DNA of 64,000 nt from Sambucus nigra (Eukaryota > Streptophyta > Magnoliopsida > Dipsacales > Adoxaceae). The notes under the pieces are model-generated. The model was given only the letters and a program-made list of their open reading frames with translations. It ran no database searches and was not told the DNA's origin. The stretch lies in contig OX422208.1 of assembly GCA_949130495.1 (NCBI GenBank), forward strand, positions 693,113,702-693,177,701. The letters run 5' to 3'. Below are positions 34,081-47,468 of this stretch, one piece after another. Made by a program: the position numbers and the translations under genes. Within the stretch, counting starts at the first letter, position 1. Each line of letters starts with the position of its first letter.

Positions 34081-34966
34081 TGAATGAGTTGGCGCTTGCG
34101 TTCAAATGATCAAATTATATTTAAAACACCTTTTCACCCAAACAAACCCTAAACATGCAACTAGGTGTGATTGAAACAATATGAAGTCATGCAAGAGTTA
34201 TTCAAACACACATAATTTGAGGAAAAATCCCCCACAGGGGCAAAACCATTTGTATATCACTATAATTTGTAAGAGAAACGGCTTACAATCGGATTACACT
34301 GAAATACAAGTTTTTGACTAAGAATTACCCGCAGGCATCGGATTCTTTAGTCACGGCTGGAAGACTCCCTTTCCAGTAGGGCTGCAATGAAGAGGAAGGA
34401 GTAGTCCACTTCACAAAGGGTTGAACAACAGCAATGGTGTTCTTGGGTTACCAAACTTGATTCACTTAGATATAGAAGATGTGTGAATCTGAAAACCTAT
34501 AATCATAGGACTCAATAGGTGAAGACTTTAGGGTTGATATGCTCTGAAAAACATGGGAAAGTCTTGTCGAAACCAACTACTGATCGTGGTTTAAATAAGG
34601 AGTCAAAACCCTAAAAAATCTGCTACACGATCTGGCAGAGTTTATCCAGGGCGGACCGGTCCGGGCCTTAGGCGGATCGGTCCGATAGCGGACCGGTTCT
34701 TTTAATTTGAAGCTGATTCGATTCGCATTCGGTTCGGGGCTCACTGTCTTCAAAGAGCACGGCGGATCAGTCCGGGGTGGTCCGGTCCGGGTCTTAGCGG
34801 ATCGGTTCGTTTTCATTTCAGGCGGATCGATCCGGCTAACTGGATTTCTGAATTCTTCCTTTCTTTTGATCTTCGGATTCCGTTGATGATGAATGGACTT
34901 TGAATCTTTGCAACGGTGTTACGGCTAATGACATATACAAGTATGTTGGACAAAAATGTCCTTACA
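34081..34966 (-). repeat. 5' LTR of the copia element (right copy)
   Basis: It is 886 bp and, on the minus strand, starts TGTAAGGACATTTTTGTCC and ends CAACTCATTCA. It carries the same GGACCGGTCC-type cluster as its partner. Confidence 0.95.
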
Positions 34967-34971
34967 CTTAA
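34967..34971. repeat. Right target-site duplication (CTTAA) of the copia element
   Basis: An exact match to 26445-26449, directly after the LTR terminus. Confidence 0.9.
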
Positions 34972-35088
34972 CTTGTCCCTAAAATGCCTAATATGACGAG
35001 ATTACAACAAAAAAGAGGATTTGAGTAGTTGCGAGTGTTGATGGGACTTATTTTTGGGGTGAGAAGGATTAAAGCATCAGACTTCAGG

Positions 35089-35098
35089 TTCTATAAAT
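35089..35098 (+). promoter_or_regulatory. TATA box upstream of the old antisense-type gene
   Basis: TCTATAAATA lies about 110 bases before the first ATG of the relic at 35199 and about 120 bases after the copia insertion point. Confidence 0.45.
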
Positions 35099-35198
35099 AA
35101 GCCCATCGAGTGAGATAGAGATTTTCACTATTCTCATAACCTTTCCTATGAATTTTTTGAAACAATATCTATTGCATTTCCTCTTTTCTTCGCCACAG

Positions 35199-37827
35199 AT
35201 GCCCATGGAGAATGCTTTCCCTGCCAATGTCTCAAACACAAAGCCCCTATCTATCGCGGTCTCTCATGTTTCCCTTCCCTAAATTGAAGACAAAGGTGAT
35301 GTGACCTCCGCATGGTTTATCCAGGGGTTTATGACCCAAATTTCACTAATGGGTCCTAATACATTTCTCGAATCACTTAACAAGAACCATTGAACATCAA
35401 GAGGACTTATCAAATACCTGACACTATTACTTTGAGGTCACGTACCCAGATGAAATGGCCTTCTCTTTGGCCTTTCAGTATATGTTCTTCAATGAATGCT
35501 TTTTGCATTATGGGGTCTGGTTTCCCCTTCCTCAATTGGTAGTGAGGTATCTGAGGGCCATTGGAATTTATCCCTCTCAAATGGTGTCTATCTTTTGAAA
35601 ATTCATGATGACCAAAATCCTGGACTTAAAGGAAGCTAATGGGGGTTGCCAAGATATGATGTTGGCCCAATTCTACAGGTTATATCTGGTCTAAAAGCAC
35701 AACAAGCTGAAACACAAAGGATAAAAATACCTTTCCCCCAAGGCTACAATGGTCTTTTTCATGGACGAACATATGTCCCCCATAATTGGAGAGAGCTTTT
35801 TCTTCATGGATGGTGCTTGGGGTATCCATAATCTTGATGATCCAGTGGGTTCCCCACTTATTGGCATGTCACTCCAGATTTATGTAAGGCTTCATGTTTT
35901 CAATTTGATCATGAGGACCTAACCTTTGTGCGAGCTTCACTGAACCTCTTTCTTTGTTGGCAATGATTGTTGAACCTTTTGATCAAGAGAAAAAATAGAT
36001 AAATAACGCCTTGAAGCAATCTTTTGCCCCTCTTGAGGCCTTCGTTATATCTAATCACCTCTTTAATAGTGGGTTAGGTCCTGAGCCTAAGCATGTAACC
36101 TTTGGGTTTACCCTTCCTACCCTCAATCTCGTGGTAAGGGAATCACTTAGATAAGAGGACCTTATTGTGATGTCTCACAATAGGCAAATTGTTACCAAGG
36201 TGGTGTATGTGGTTCCAGAGTCTTATGATGAAGAGGGAGCCTAATTTTAACGTAAAACTAAGCCCCCTCTGATGTTCAAAGAGGAAATTTTATTGGGATT
36301 TGATGAAGTAGAGGATAGATCAAGTAAGTGGCTAGCTAGCTATCTTTGTTCTCCTTGTTTATTTTTCATGTTATGATATCCCACTTTTCTGGATCGCTGA
36401 AGTAGTAAGCAATAAGGAAGAAAGAAGTAGGATGAGGCGATTTTCTAAAGACATCTCTGCTATGGTAACTTATATCAAAGGAAAAAGATTTAGGACCACT
36501 ACTAGATGCAATCTTGACATTTCAGTGGGTTCCTCAATTCTGAGGATGTACTGGAAAAAGAAGATGAACTCAGGTGTAGTCTTGTTGGAGGTATAGTGAT
36601 GGAACTCACAACTAAAGTCCAATCCTTAATGTAAACATCACCCAAGGTAGGTGGAATCCCTAGGAAAACCTAGGAATATTCTTTTATTCTAAGGTTTCAA
36701 CCCTTACTCTTATAGAAAAGGAAATGAGAAAATAGTTTTTTCTATAGATGAGGAGGACATAAATAAAGCTATTAAAACCCTTAGCCGTGCATAGGGGTTA
36801 GCCATAAATAAGAGGTACTCTTAACCTCTATCTATTGAGGATATGAACTTTTATGATTCTTTGGTGGATGCCCTCAACTCAATGGCCAAAACTAAATGCA
36901 CCAATGATGGGGCCAAACTAAGGATAGAGAGACCTCCGTCAATGCTAAGGGGTTGATCCATTTTTTGGGTAATGTATCTTCAAAGTTATTTTAGTTACCT
37001 CTCAGTTCTTTTATCCTATGTTCTCTGCTCTTACATCTCCATTTATTTTTTAGGCTCAGAAGCTTACTTAGGCTCTTTAGGTTGACTCCTTCAATGAAGA
37101 TAAGGGGATAGAATAAGGACGTTCTGATGGAGGAGCAACTGGATTGGATGATCAATGATTAGAAGTTGGAGGTAGATGTATTTAAGAAGGAGATGGATGA
37201 ACAATAGGATCTGGAGCAAGAGAAGCTCTTGGATGCTAAGACTCGGAGGGATAGTGCTTCCTTATTAGCTGTCGCGAGGGACGCTTTGTCTAAGGTTGAG
37301 AAACTTCATGTCCTTGAATAGATTGAACTTATAAGGATAACATAAGGTCTCCAAAGTCATGGTGTTGAGATTTAAGACATGTAGGAAAAAGTTATCCATG
37401 TTAGTGGTGCACTGGAACTTATGAAGCAATAAATTAGAGAGCTCAGGAATATGAAGAAGGATTTGACCTCTAAGGATCAAGAGCTTCAGAAACACTATGT
37501 CAACGTCTCTTCACTTTAATCCACTCTTCAGGGGTAGATTCACTCCACTGTTAAGAAAAATATGGACGCCTATATTGGATCTGATCCATATAATAGGAGC
37601 CACTTTTTAGAATTATAGCTTGGGATTTTATGCTTATAAGGCAAAGCTTTAAAGTCTATTTCTTAGGGTGGACATTTCTGGACTATTTATTACAAACCCT
37701 GAATATAGAGGGGATAGTTCAGATGATGAAGGAAACCATGTTGTAGGAGAAAACCTTAAGGAAGATGCATATGCCTCTCTCTCACAAAGTGAAGAACCTA
37801 TAGATCCTAAAAATCTCAAGCTTTGAA
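35199..37827 (+). pseudogene. Old relic of a Tat antisense-type accessory gene
   Basis: The ATG at 35199 follows CGCCACAG, which could be a leader-intron acceptor. Decayed frames show FNECFLHYGVWFPLPQ then LVVRYLRAIGIYPSQMVSIF, which lines up with FKLGFRLPFHPVI...LAPSQLSPNAWRVI of the antisense gene at 21779-19356. FFFMDGAWGI matches its YFFASGSWEF. Exon-like blocks are separated by a GTAAGT donor at 36324 and by GG|GTAATG (about 36969) to TTTTTTAG|GCTC (37053). The last block is coiled-coil rich (EVDVFKKEMDEQ, then VEKLHVLE). Many stops make it untranslatable. It lies before a degenerate repeat field, the mirror of the layout in the young Tat element, so it marks an old minus-strand Tat element. 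The function of the family is unknown. Confidence 0.6.
36969..37053 (+). other. Probable intron 2 of the old antisense-type gene
   Basis: GTAATG start, pyrimidine-rich end ATTTATTTTTTAG, 85 bp. It separates a middle exon from the coiled-coil exon, as intron 2 does in the younger gene. Confidence 0.45.
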
Positions 37828-37979
37828 TGGTTTATGTAACATTTTTTATTTGAACTGTTGATTATCAATGGTCCATTTTAATAGAATGTTTCAATCTTCC
37901 ATCCCCTAATGTAAGAGTAGTTTTTTTAAATCAAATGTCTTGCCCTTCAATCTTATTTTGTACTTTACTTTTTTCTTTG

Positions 37980-38680
37980 CTAAGGAATTTTAAGCATTAT
38001 CCGAAATGATTTAGGCCTACCCAATACGCAATACACCCTTAGCCCTGCAAGATTATTTCGGTAAAGATAAATAATTGGGGATACAAATTTGATTGAATTA
38101 AATCTGAGGGCCCTTAGACCTCTCCCGTATACATGCGCAGTTGCTAAAGTTAAGACTGAGGTCTTGTAGTGGGCTGATAATCTTGAGAACTTAGCATACT
38201 TGAAACATGTTCTTTTATAAGACAAAAAGACCATAATTTTTGTTCAAATAGTTACCCCCCCGGCCTAAAAAAGAGGGCATAAAGTCTTAAAATCAAATGG
38301 TTAAGGGCACATGAGACCTTAGCATTTAAAATTTGGACTTAAATATTTCAAATATGAAGTCCTTGTAAGGGTCCTAAGACCTCCGACCTTTTTAAAATTA
38401 TAACATGAAGTCCCACAAAGGGTCATAAGACCTATTAACTTAGGTAATGTCGTATCCCAATGTCCCGTGAAGGGTTAAAGTTGAATATAATGTTCCACAA
38501 AGGGTTCAAATACCTCTGAACTTGGAATGTTTAAAACCTGACGACCTTATAAAGGCCCTAAGACCTCCGAATTTAGTAAAAATTGAAGGGTAAATTAGGA
38601 GATAAAGCCTTTGGACCTTATTCCCCCAAGAAGGATGTTCTGAGGTTCAACAAAGGGCCCTGAGACCTCTGAACCTTTGG
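37980..38680. repeat. Degenerate ~50-bp repeats, left half
   Basis: The words AAGTCC.ACAAAGGGTCCTAAGACCTCCGAAC recur, with drift, near 38358, 38409, 38480, 38540 and 38650 at steps of about 50-70 bases. They sit where the young Tat element has its 130-bp array relative to the antisense gene. The field is cut at 38685 by the three-LTR element and continues at 57811. Confidence 0.6.
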
Positions 38681-38685
38681 CCTTA
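38681..38685. repeat. Left target-site duplication (CCTTA) of the three-LTR element
   Basis: CCTTA precedes the LTR start TGTAAGGACA and recurs at 57806-57810 after the last LTR. Confidence 0.85.
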
Positions 38686-38910
38686 TGTAAGGACACAAGT
38701 CTCCGATGGAGTCTTAATGTAGTGTTGGATCAATTCCGGGCAAAAACGTTTGAGTCATAGGATAGAGTTCTTGACCATCTATCAAGACTATGGCATGTTA
38801 AAGTTGAAGACGTTGCGACCTACTTATCAAGAGATCATCATTGCCGATTTAGATGTGCCTCGTTTCACATCATCAACTTAGTTCCAATCTCTCCTAAGGT
38901 ATGAAGGCAT

Positions 38911-38988
<78 letters not shown>

Positions 38989-39512
38989 AGCTTGGAAATT
39001 TTTTTTATTGGGTGTAATTTTATTTTAATATAAATTTAATTTTTAGAAGGTTACTTTCGAACTTTGTATAAAAAGTTTTTGGGATTTATTTTGAAAATAA
39101 CCTTTCTGGGATTTCGTTCGATAGTGTCCTTCGAACGAGTTTTTCGTTAGAACGAGAATGTCATTCGAATGAGTTTTCCAATGACTTTTCCCAATTAGCC
39201 TCTGGAACATCGTTACATAGGTCGTTGAACGAGGATTCGTTCGAATGAAAATCTCGTTCGAACGAGAATTTCGACGAGAAAATTCTTTGACAGTTTTTTG
39301 CAGTTTTCTCCATCTTTCCACTACTTTTGTTCCCACTACTTTTTGACAGAATTGATATGTGCGGGAACCAAACTTTTTCATCTCCTATAATCTCTAGAGA
39401 GAGTTTTTGAGAGTTTAATTCCTCCATGAAAAGGTTCAAGTTTTGAGTGTTTATTTTTCAAGAAAATTCATAAACACTTTTGTTTACACCCATATTAGTT
39501 TATTCCAAGTAC

Positions 39513-39545
<33 letters not shown>

Positions 39546-40353
39546 CTTAATTGGAGAGTGTTTGGCACCGGGTTCTACTCTACCGAATTGAAGAGTTCAT
39601 TTTGGTTTACTTCTACATCCCATAAAGAAGCGGTTCATTGTTTTGGCTACGACATTCTCATACGGTGAAAGGCACAGTGTGTAGTTGATGGGTTCCTAAA
39701 GCTTCATTGGTGGATTCCAAGGTTCTGGTGGATTTTGGGATTATCGGCTAAGCAGAGGTAGTTGCAAGAAGACGCGTCGGGGCTTTAAGGGAGTCAAGTC
39801 GAGTGTAGTAAGTCATTTATCTTGTAATTGTAATTCCGTACTTAGTGGGCTTAAGTCTAGGGCCGTCCAAGGTTTTTTCCTGTTGTGGGTTTTTTCTCGT
39901 ACATCGCGGCGTAGTGGTTTGTTTATTTTATCTTTTGCAAAATCACATTAGATGCATGCTTAGGTAAAAGATAAAATTGGAATATTTGATTTGGTGCTAA
40001 CTTAATTTGGGTAAATATTAATTTAATTCAAGTCATTAATTTAATTGGATAAAATTTGGTTTGGCCTAAACTACAAAAATAATATTTATTGTTAGGAAAA
40101 TTTCTAGGACTTAGATTGAATCTCTTTTGGGCTAAAAGTTAAATATTAACAAGTTTGTTTTAAAGTGCAATTTTAATTTTTAGAAAATTAAAATCCTGTT
40201 TAGTTTAATTTTAATTTTGGAAGAATTAAAATGGTAATATTTTAATTGTGAATCTTGAAAGATTATTCCTTTTTAATTAAACCATCCATATTCCGCATTT
40301 AAAATGAAATTATATTTTAAAATTTTAAAATTCGGGGTCCTTGCATTCCAACA
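38686..40353 (+). repeat. LTR A of the three-LTR element
   Basis: It is 1668 bp. It has a long TA microsatellite (38914-38986), a TATAAAAAG box near 39067, a block of TTCGAACGA-type palindromes (39110-39270) and a short (CA)n(TA)n run at 39512-39545. It ends GCATTCCAACA. Confidence 0.9.
39252..39267. promoter_or_regulatory. 16-base palindrome TCTCGTTCGAACGAGA in LTR A
   Basis: A perfect palindrome within a cluster of CGTTCGAACGAG-like words 30-200 bases downstream of the TATA box. It is exact in LTR B (43681-43696) and has one change in LTR C (near 56668). A regulatory role is inferred only. Confidence 0.4.
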
Positions 40354-40355
40354 AG

Positions 40356-40367
40356 TGGTATCATAGC
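40356..40367 (+). other. Primer binding site after LTR A
   Basis: TGGTATCATAGC, one base away from the standard TGGTATCAGAGC site for initiator methionine tRNA, two bases after the LTR end. Confidence 0.85.
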
Positions 40368-40484
40368 CGGAGCGCTAATTTATCGCGTTAAAGATCCATT
40401 TTTCGGCTTTTATAAATTTTGTGCTCCTTGTATTTTTAGGTGGTTTATTTTTTACTCACTCTCATTTTTGTTTTTTATTTCTCG

Positions 40485-41292
40485 ATGGGACATTTTAATG
40501 AAAATTTGTCCATTTATAATGATAATGAAGTTTTTGATATCCGAGAGGAATTTAATTGGCTTAATAAGTGTAATGAAAAATTAAAAGAATTTAATTGAGA
40601 TTTGCAAAAAGAATTAAGTTTCTTGAAAATGAAAATTTATGTTTTAAATCTAGAATTGAACTTTTGCAAACCTCACTATCTCAAAAAGATATCTTTCGTA
40701 AAAACCTCATGGACATAAATTACAAATTTAATATTTTAGAAATGTCCAAAAAATAGAGTGATAGTCGAGAAAAGACTCTTAGGACAAGTTTGCTCACATT
40801 GAGGGGGAGCGTGATAACCTTCTAAGAGTTATAGAAAATTTAAAGAAGGAGTACCGTAAATTTGAGGAGTCTAATTTATTACTTGAGTCTGAAATTTTAA
40901 AAATGCAAAATGATTTACAAGACTCGAGTAGTTGTTGTAATGGTTCTAGCTCATCATATTCTAATGCTTCCTTATCTAAGGCTAAGACCATTGTTTGTTT
41001 TAGAGGGTCAACTTTGTCCAAGAACGTTAGAAATGATCACACCTTAGGTCACTTTCCTAAATTATACACATGTTCGCATTGTGTTAGGAAAGGTCATCAT
41101 AGGTCCTTTGGTTTTGATCTTAGAATATTTTCTAGGAAGTTTAAATCTAGTATTTCATTTGTTTCCAAATCCAAACATTGTAGATACACGTCCATTTGGG
41201 TTAAGAAATCTCTTTTAGAGGAGCTAGATGTTAGACTTGTTGATTCTCGCATGCTTGCATATGACCCCCCACATGCTATATCTTATGGGTGA
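40485..41292 (+). pseudogene. Gag C-terminal remnant, internal copy 1
   Basis: The ATG at 40485 opens MGHFNENLSIYNDNEVFDI, rich in charged coiled-coil residues, and stops at TGA after 37 codons. After shifts the frame reopens at 40903 for 129 codons. This last part carries a knuckle with a lost final cysteine, CSHCVRKGHHRSFG (41071-41112), then SIWVKKSLLEELDVRL. The order coiled coil, knuckle, W-V-K matches the end of the Sirevirus-type gag at 32780-32176, but the protein stops before the protease motif. The N-terminal capsid domain and the first knuckle are missing. It probably derives from a Sirevirus by two deletions. Confidence 0.65.
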
Positions 41293-43170
41293 CTGTTTGC
41301 ATGTTTGCATACTCTAGCTATTTGTGGTTCATATCATATATCATTTCTAGTTGTATGCATGTTTAGTCATTTTCTAGTCCTTGATTAATTATCCATACCT
41401 TACTAGAATTATGACTTGTTTATCTTTTGTGTTATATTCTTTTCATTTTTGTTTCCATTATATGAAAAATACAAAAATATTATCTTTATCATTTGTATTT
41501 TACTTTTGTGAGTTATTTAGACTTAATGAAAAATACAAAATGATTTTTGTTTTTCTTTTAATTTATTTTTGTTTAGTTTATGAATCTCAAAAACTCAAAA
41601 AGATTTTTTTGCGTGTATTTTAGTTTGACACACCTTTGTGGCATATGTTTGTGTTTAAATCCTATCTTTTTGCGTTCATGTGACTAGAACTTTTGGTTAA
41701 AATTCTAATCCTTAAAATGTTCTTTATCATGCTTACATGGAGTTGTTTAAGTTTGACTTGCTTAATGGATTCGATTTTATATGCTCTTTCACACACATGC
41801 ACGAGCTCTTATGAATCTTAACTTCACTTGTATAATTTAGCTTTGTGAGGTGTTCTCTTACCAATCTAGTCATCTACATATTATGGGACCTAGGAGAACT
41901 AGTGAATGTTAAAATCTGTTGCACGTGTGATTATTGTGCATTTAAAAATTTAATATATTATATGTGCATGGGGAGGGGATCCTAAAGGAAATATCATCCT
42001 TTGCGAGTAAGCCACCGTTTGCTGGGACCTAAAAGAAATACGTGGTCCAAAGGCCTAAAAGAATAATGGCATTAAAATAAACTATTTTTCAAGGCCTATT
42101 TTGTTTAGTTGATTTATTCATTCAATTGACTAAAATATATATGCTTACTTTGATGGAGATTGGATGGTATATCAACGGTTTGCACAATGTCCGTTTATCC
42201 TAGTTGTTCTTTTAATGTCATAACTCTATTGGTTTGTAGAATCATCAAAATTCTAGGCTTGTATTCATTGTGTATGTTTTTTCATTGAGTTCAATTTATA
42301 TTGTGACATGAGGTTATACTCAAATGTGATAAAGTTTTCAATCAAATGAGAACTCCATGAACATGTTTTAAGTGATTGGGTCGAAATTTAATTGTTACTA
42401 GTTCACACACCTACACTTCCGTTTACCACATGTATTTTGACACATTTTTGCCATACGAGTGTGAAAAGCTTATTGTATTTTGTGTCGTGTGTGGTGTTTA
42501 TACCTAAGTATATGTGAATGTGCGTTAATGATATTTATTATGTACTCATATACGTGGTAATTTTTTTCTTTGCCTTACTTGCTAGTCCATTTATGCTTTA
42601 ATTCATAATTGGTATCTATTATTGTTGCGTATTTTGGTTTGATATCACATGCTTAGATTAATAAATCTATTGATATCTTTTGTTATCGCATCACCGTTGA
42701 TATTCATGTCTTTTATGTTAATTAGTTGAATTTTATTGTTGCCCGTAAGCCTTAATGATCCTATTTCTTTAAGCTTCATCGTGTTTCCATTAGTTCTTTT
42801 ATCCTTTGTTTATTCCTGAAGAAAAACAGGGAGAATGATAGGGGAGAAATGGTATCTACTCCTATTATTATAGTATCTTAGTTTGGATGATTTATCTTAG
42901 GGGGAGACGTCTTTCTAAGTATGTCATTGTTAGACAACAAGGGGAGAATTAATATAGCGGGAATAATTATATTAATCGCATTTAATATTTTGATCTTCCC
43001 TATGCGTTTGATAGTTGCTTAAGTGTGCAGGATTCTTCTAAGTGGTAACTTTCATCGGCAAAGTTATTTATCCTTGGGTCTTGAGTCAAGTTTGGGTGGG
43101 ATGTTTGAGTCTAGTAGGGCTTGACGGACCTTTTAAGATTTTATATTGGTTTCTATCCCGAAATATCCAA
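41293..43170 (+). other. Untranslated 3' part of internal 1
   Basis: About 1.9 kb of AT-rich sequence without supported coding potential. It is matched along its length by 45871-47468 plus 55899-56162 in internal 2. An 80-codon frame at 41381 and its counterpart at 45959 are hydrophobic, AT-driven and without motifs. Confidence 0.6.
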
Positions 43171-43181
43171 AGGGGGAGATT
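43171..43181 (+). other. Polypurine tract before LTR B
   Basis: AGGGGGAGATT directly precedes the TGTAAGG start. The tract before LTR C at 56163-56173 is the same. Confidence 0.85.
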
Positions 43182-44928
<1,747 letters not shown>

Positions 44929-44930
44929 AG

Positions 44931-44942
44931 TGGTATCATAGC
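44931..44942 (+). other. Primer binding site after LTR B
   Basis: TGGTATCATAGC again two bases after the LTR end, showing that LTR B is laid out like a 5' LTR. Confidence 0.85.
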
Positions 44943-45059
44943 GGGAGCACTAATTTATCGCGTTAAAGATCAATTTTTTGGCTTTTCTAATTTTTGTGCT
45001 CCTTGTATTTTTAGGTGGTTCATTTTTTACTCACTCTCATATTTGTTTTGTATCTCTCG

Positions 45060-45870
45060 ATGGGACGTCTTAATGACAATTTGTCCATTTCTAATGATAA
45101 TGAAGTTTTTGATATTCGAGAGGAATTTAATTGGTTTAATAAGTGCAATGAAAAATTAAAAGAGTTAAATTTGAGATTTGTAAAAAGAATTAAGTTTCTT
45201 GAAACTGAAAATTTTCTGTTTTAAATCTAGAATTGAACTTTTGCAAACCTCACTATCTCAAAAAGATATCTTTCGTAAAAAGCTCATGGACATAAATTAC
45301 AAATTTAATATTTTAGAAATGTCCAAGAAATAAAGTGATAGTCGAGAAAAGACTCTTAGGGATAAGTTTTCTCACATTGAGGGGGAGCGTGATAACCTTC
45401 TAGGGGTTATAGAAAATTTAAAGGAGTAGTCCCATAAATTTGAGGAGTTTAATTTATTACTTGAGTCCGAAATTTTAAAAATGCAAAATGATTTACAAGA
45501 CTCGAGTAGTTGTTGTAATGGTTCTAGCTCATCATATTCTAATGCTTACTTATCTAAGGCTAAGACCATTGTTTGTTTTAGAGGGTCAACTTTGTCCAAG
45601 AACGTTTGAAATGATCACACCTTAGGTCACTTTCCTCAAGTTTACACATGTTCGCATTGTGGTAGGAAAGGTCATATTAGGTCCTTTGGTTTTGATCTTA
45701 GAATACTTTTTAGGAAGTTTAAATCTAGTATTTCATTTATTTCCAAATCCTGACATTGTAGATACATATCCATTTGGGTTAAGAAATCTCTTTTAGAGGA
45801 ACTAGATGTTAGACTTGTTGATTCTCGAATGCTTGCATATGAACCCCCACATGCTATATCTTATGGGTGG
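45060..45870 (+). pseudogene. Gag C-terminal remnant, internal copy 2
   Basis: A second copy of 40485-41292. It starts MGRLNDNLSISNDNEVFDI and stays open a little further (KELNLRFVKRIKFLETENF) before a one-base shift near 45212. Then come coiled-coil residues (KFNILEMSKK, stop) and a knuckle CSHCGRKGHIRSFG (45652-45693). The final cysteine is glycine here too, so the loss predates the duplication. Further stops, for example TAG near 45427 and TGA near 45609, differ from copy 1. Confidence 0.65.
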
Positions 45871-47463
45871 CTGTTTGCATGTTTGCATACTCTAGCTATT
45901 TATGGTTCATATCATATATCATTTCTAGTTATATGCAAGTTTAGTCATTTTCTAGTCCTTGATTAATTATCCATGCCTTACTAGAATTTTGACTTGTTTA
46001 TCTTTTGTGTTATATTCTTTTCATTTTTGTTTGCATTATATGAAAAATACAAAAAGATTCTCTTTATCATTTGTATTTTACTTTTATGAGTTATTTGGAC
46101 TTAATGAAAAATACGAAATGATTTTTGTTTGTCTATTGAGTTATTTTTATTTGGTTTATAAATCTCAAAAACTCTAATAGATTTTTTGTGTGTGTATTTT
46201 AGTTTGACACATCTTTTGTGGCATATGTTTGTGTTTGAATCCTATCTTTTCGCTTCCATGTGACTAGAACTTTTGGTTAAAATTATAATCCTTAAAATGT
46301 TCTTTATCATGCTTACATGGAGTTGTTTAAATTTGGCTTGCTTAATGGATTCGATTTTATATGCTCTTTCACACACATGCACGAGCTCTTATGAATCTTA
46401 AGTTCACTTGTATATTTTAGATTTGATAGGTGTTCTCCTACAAATCTTGTCATCTACATATTATGTGACCTAAGAGAACTAGTGCATGTTAAAATCTATT
46501 GCACGTGAGATTATTGTGCGTTTAAAAATTTAATATATTATATGTGCACGGGGAGGGGATCCAAAAGGAAATATCATCCTTTGATGGTAAGGCACCGTTT
46601 GCTTGGACCTAACAGAAATACGTGGTCAAAAGGCCTAAAAGAATAATGGCATTAAAAGAAACTATTTTCCAAGGCCTATTTTGTTTAGTTGATTTAATCA
46701 TTCAATAGATTAAAATATATATGCTTACTTTGAGGGAGATTGGATGGTATATCAACGGTTTGCACAATGCCCATTTATCGTAGTTGTTCTTTTAATGTCA
46801 TGACTCTATTGGTTTGTAGAATCATCAAAATTCTAGGCTTGTATGCATTGTGTTTGTTTGTTAATTGAGTTCAATTGATATTGTGACATGAGGTTATACT
46901 CAAATGTGATAAAGTTTGTTATCAAATGAGAACTCCATGAACATGTTTTAAGTGATTGGGTTGAAATTTAATTGTTACTAGTTCACACCCCTACACTTCC
47001 TTTTACCACATGTATTTGACACATTTTTCCATATGAGTGTGAAAAGCTTATTGTATTTTGTGTCATGTGTGGTGTTTATACCTAAGTATATGTGCATGTG
47101 CGTTAATGATATTTATTATGTACTCATATACGTGGTAATTTTTTTCTTTCCCTTACTTGCTAGTTCATTTATGCTTTAATTCATAATTGGTATCTATTAT
47201 TGTTGTGTATTTTTGTTTGATATCACATGCTTAGATTAATAAATCTATTTACATCTTTTGTTATCCCATCATCGTTGATATTCATGTCTTTTATGTGGAT
47301 TAGTTGAATATTATTGTTGCTCGTAAGCCTTAATGATCCTATTTCTTTAAGCTTCATTGTGTTTCCATTAGTTCTTTTATCCTTTGTTTATTCCTGAACA
47401 AAAAGGGGAGAATGATAGGGGGTATTATTAACGTATCTAAGTTTGGGTGATTTATCTTAGGGG
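45871..47463 (+). other. Untranslated part of internal 2, left of the nested element
   Basis: Matches 41293 onward in internal 1, with scattered substitutions. No gene. Confidence 0.6.
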
Positions 47464-47468
47464 GAGAC
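47464..47468. repeat. Left target-site duplication (GAGAC) of the nested Tekay element
   Basis: GAGAC is repeated at 55894-55898. The uninterrupted target is visible in internal 1 as GGGGGAGACGTCTTTC near 42901, which proves the insertion point. Confidence 0.95.

Larger units (their letters stand above)
26450..34966 (-). mobile_element. Complete 8.5-kb Sirevirus-like Ty1/copia retrotransposon
   Basis: It has two 886-bp LTRs, an exact CTTAA target duplication, a tRNA-iMet type primer site, gag with two CCHC knuckles and an internal coiled coil, then protease-integrase-RT-RNase H in copia order, and a 1.5-kb untranslated 3' part. The long gag with a coiled coil between two knuckles points to the Sirevirus lineage. 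Gag-pol runs in one reading frame on the minus strand, interrupted by nonsense codons and one frameshift. By eye the LTRs differ at about 36 of 886 positions, so it is older than the Tat element. It is inserted upstream of the relic gene at 35199. Confidence 0.95.

Noticed and set aside
35199..37827. Host gene with introns
   Set aside because: It matches the antisense gene of the Tat element in motifs and layout and has many stops.
41381..41623. Hydrophobic 80-codon frame (and copy at 45959)
   Set aside because: AT-rich sequence gives F, Y and L codons by chance, and the copies diverge without sign of selection.
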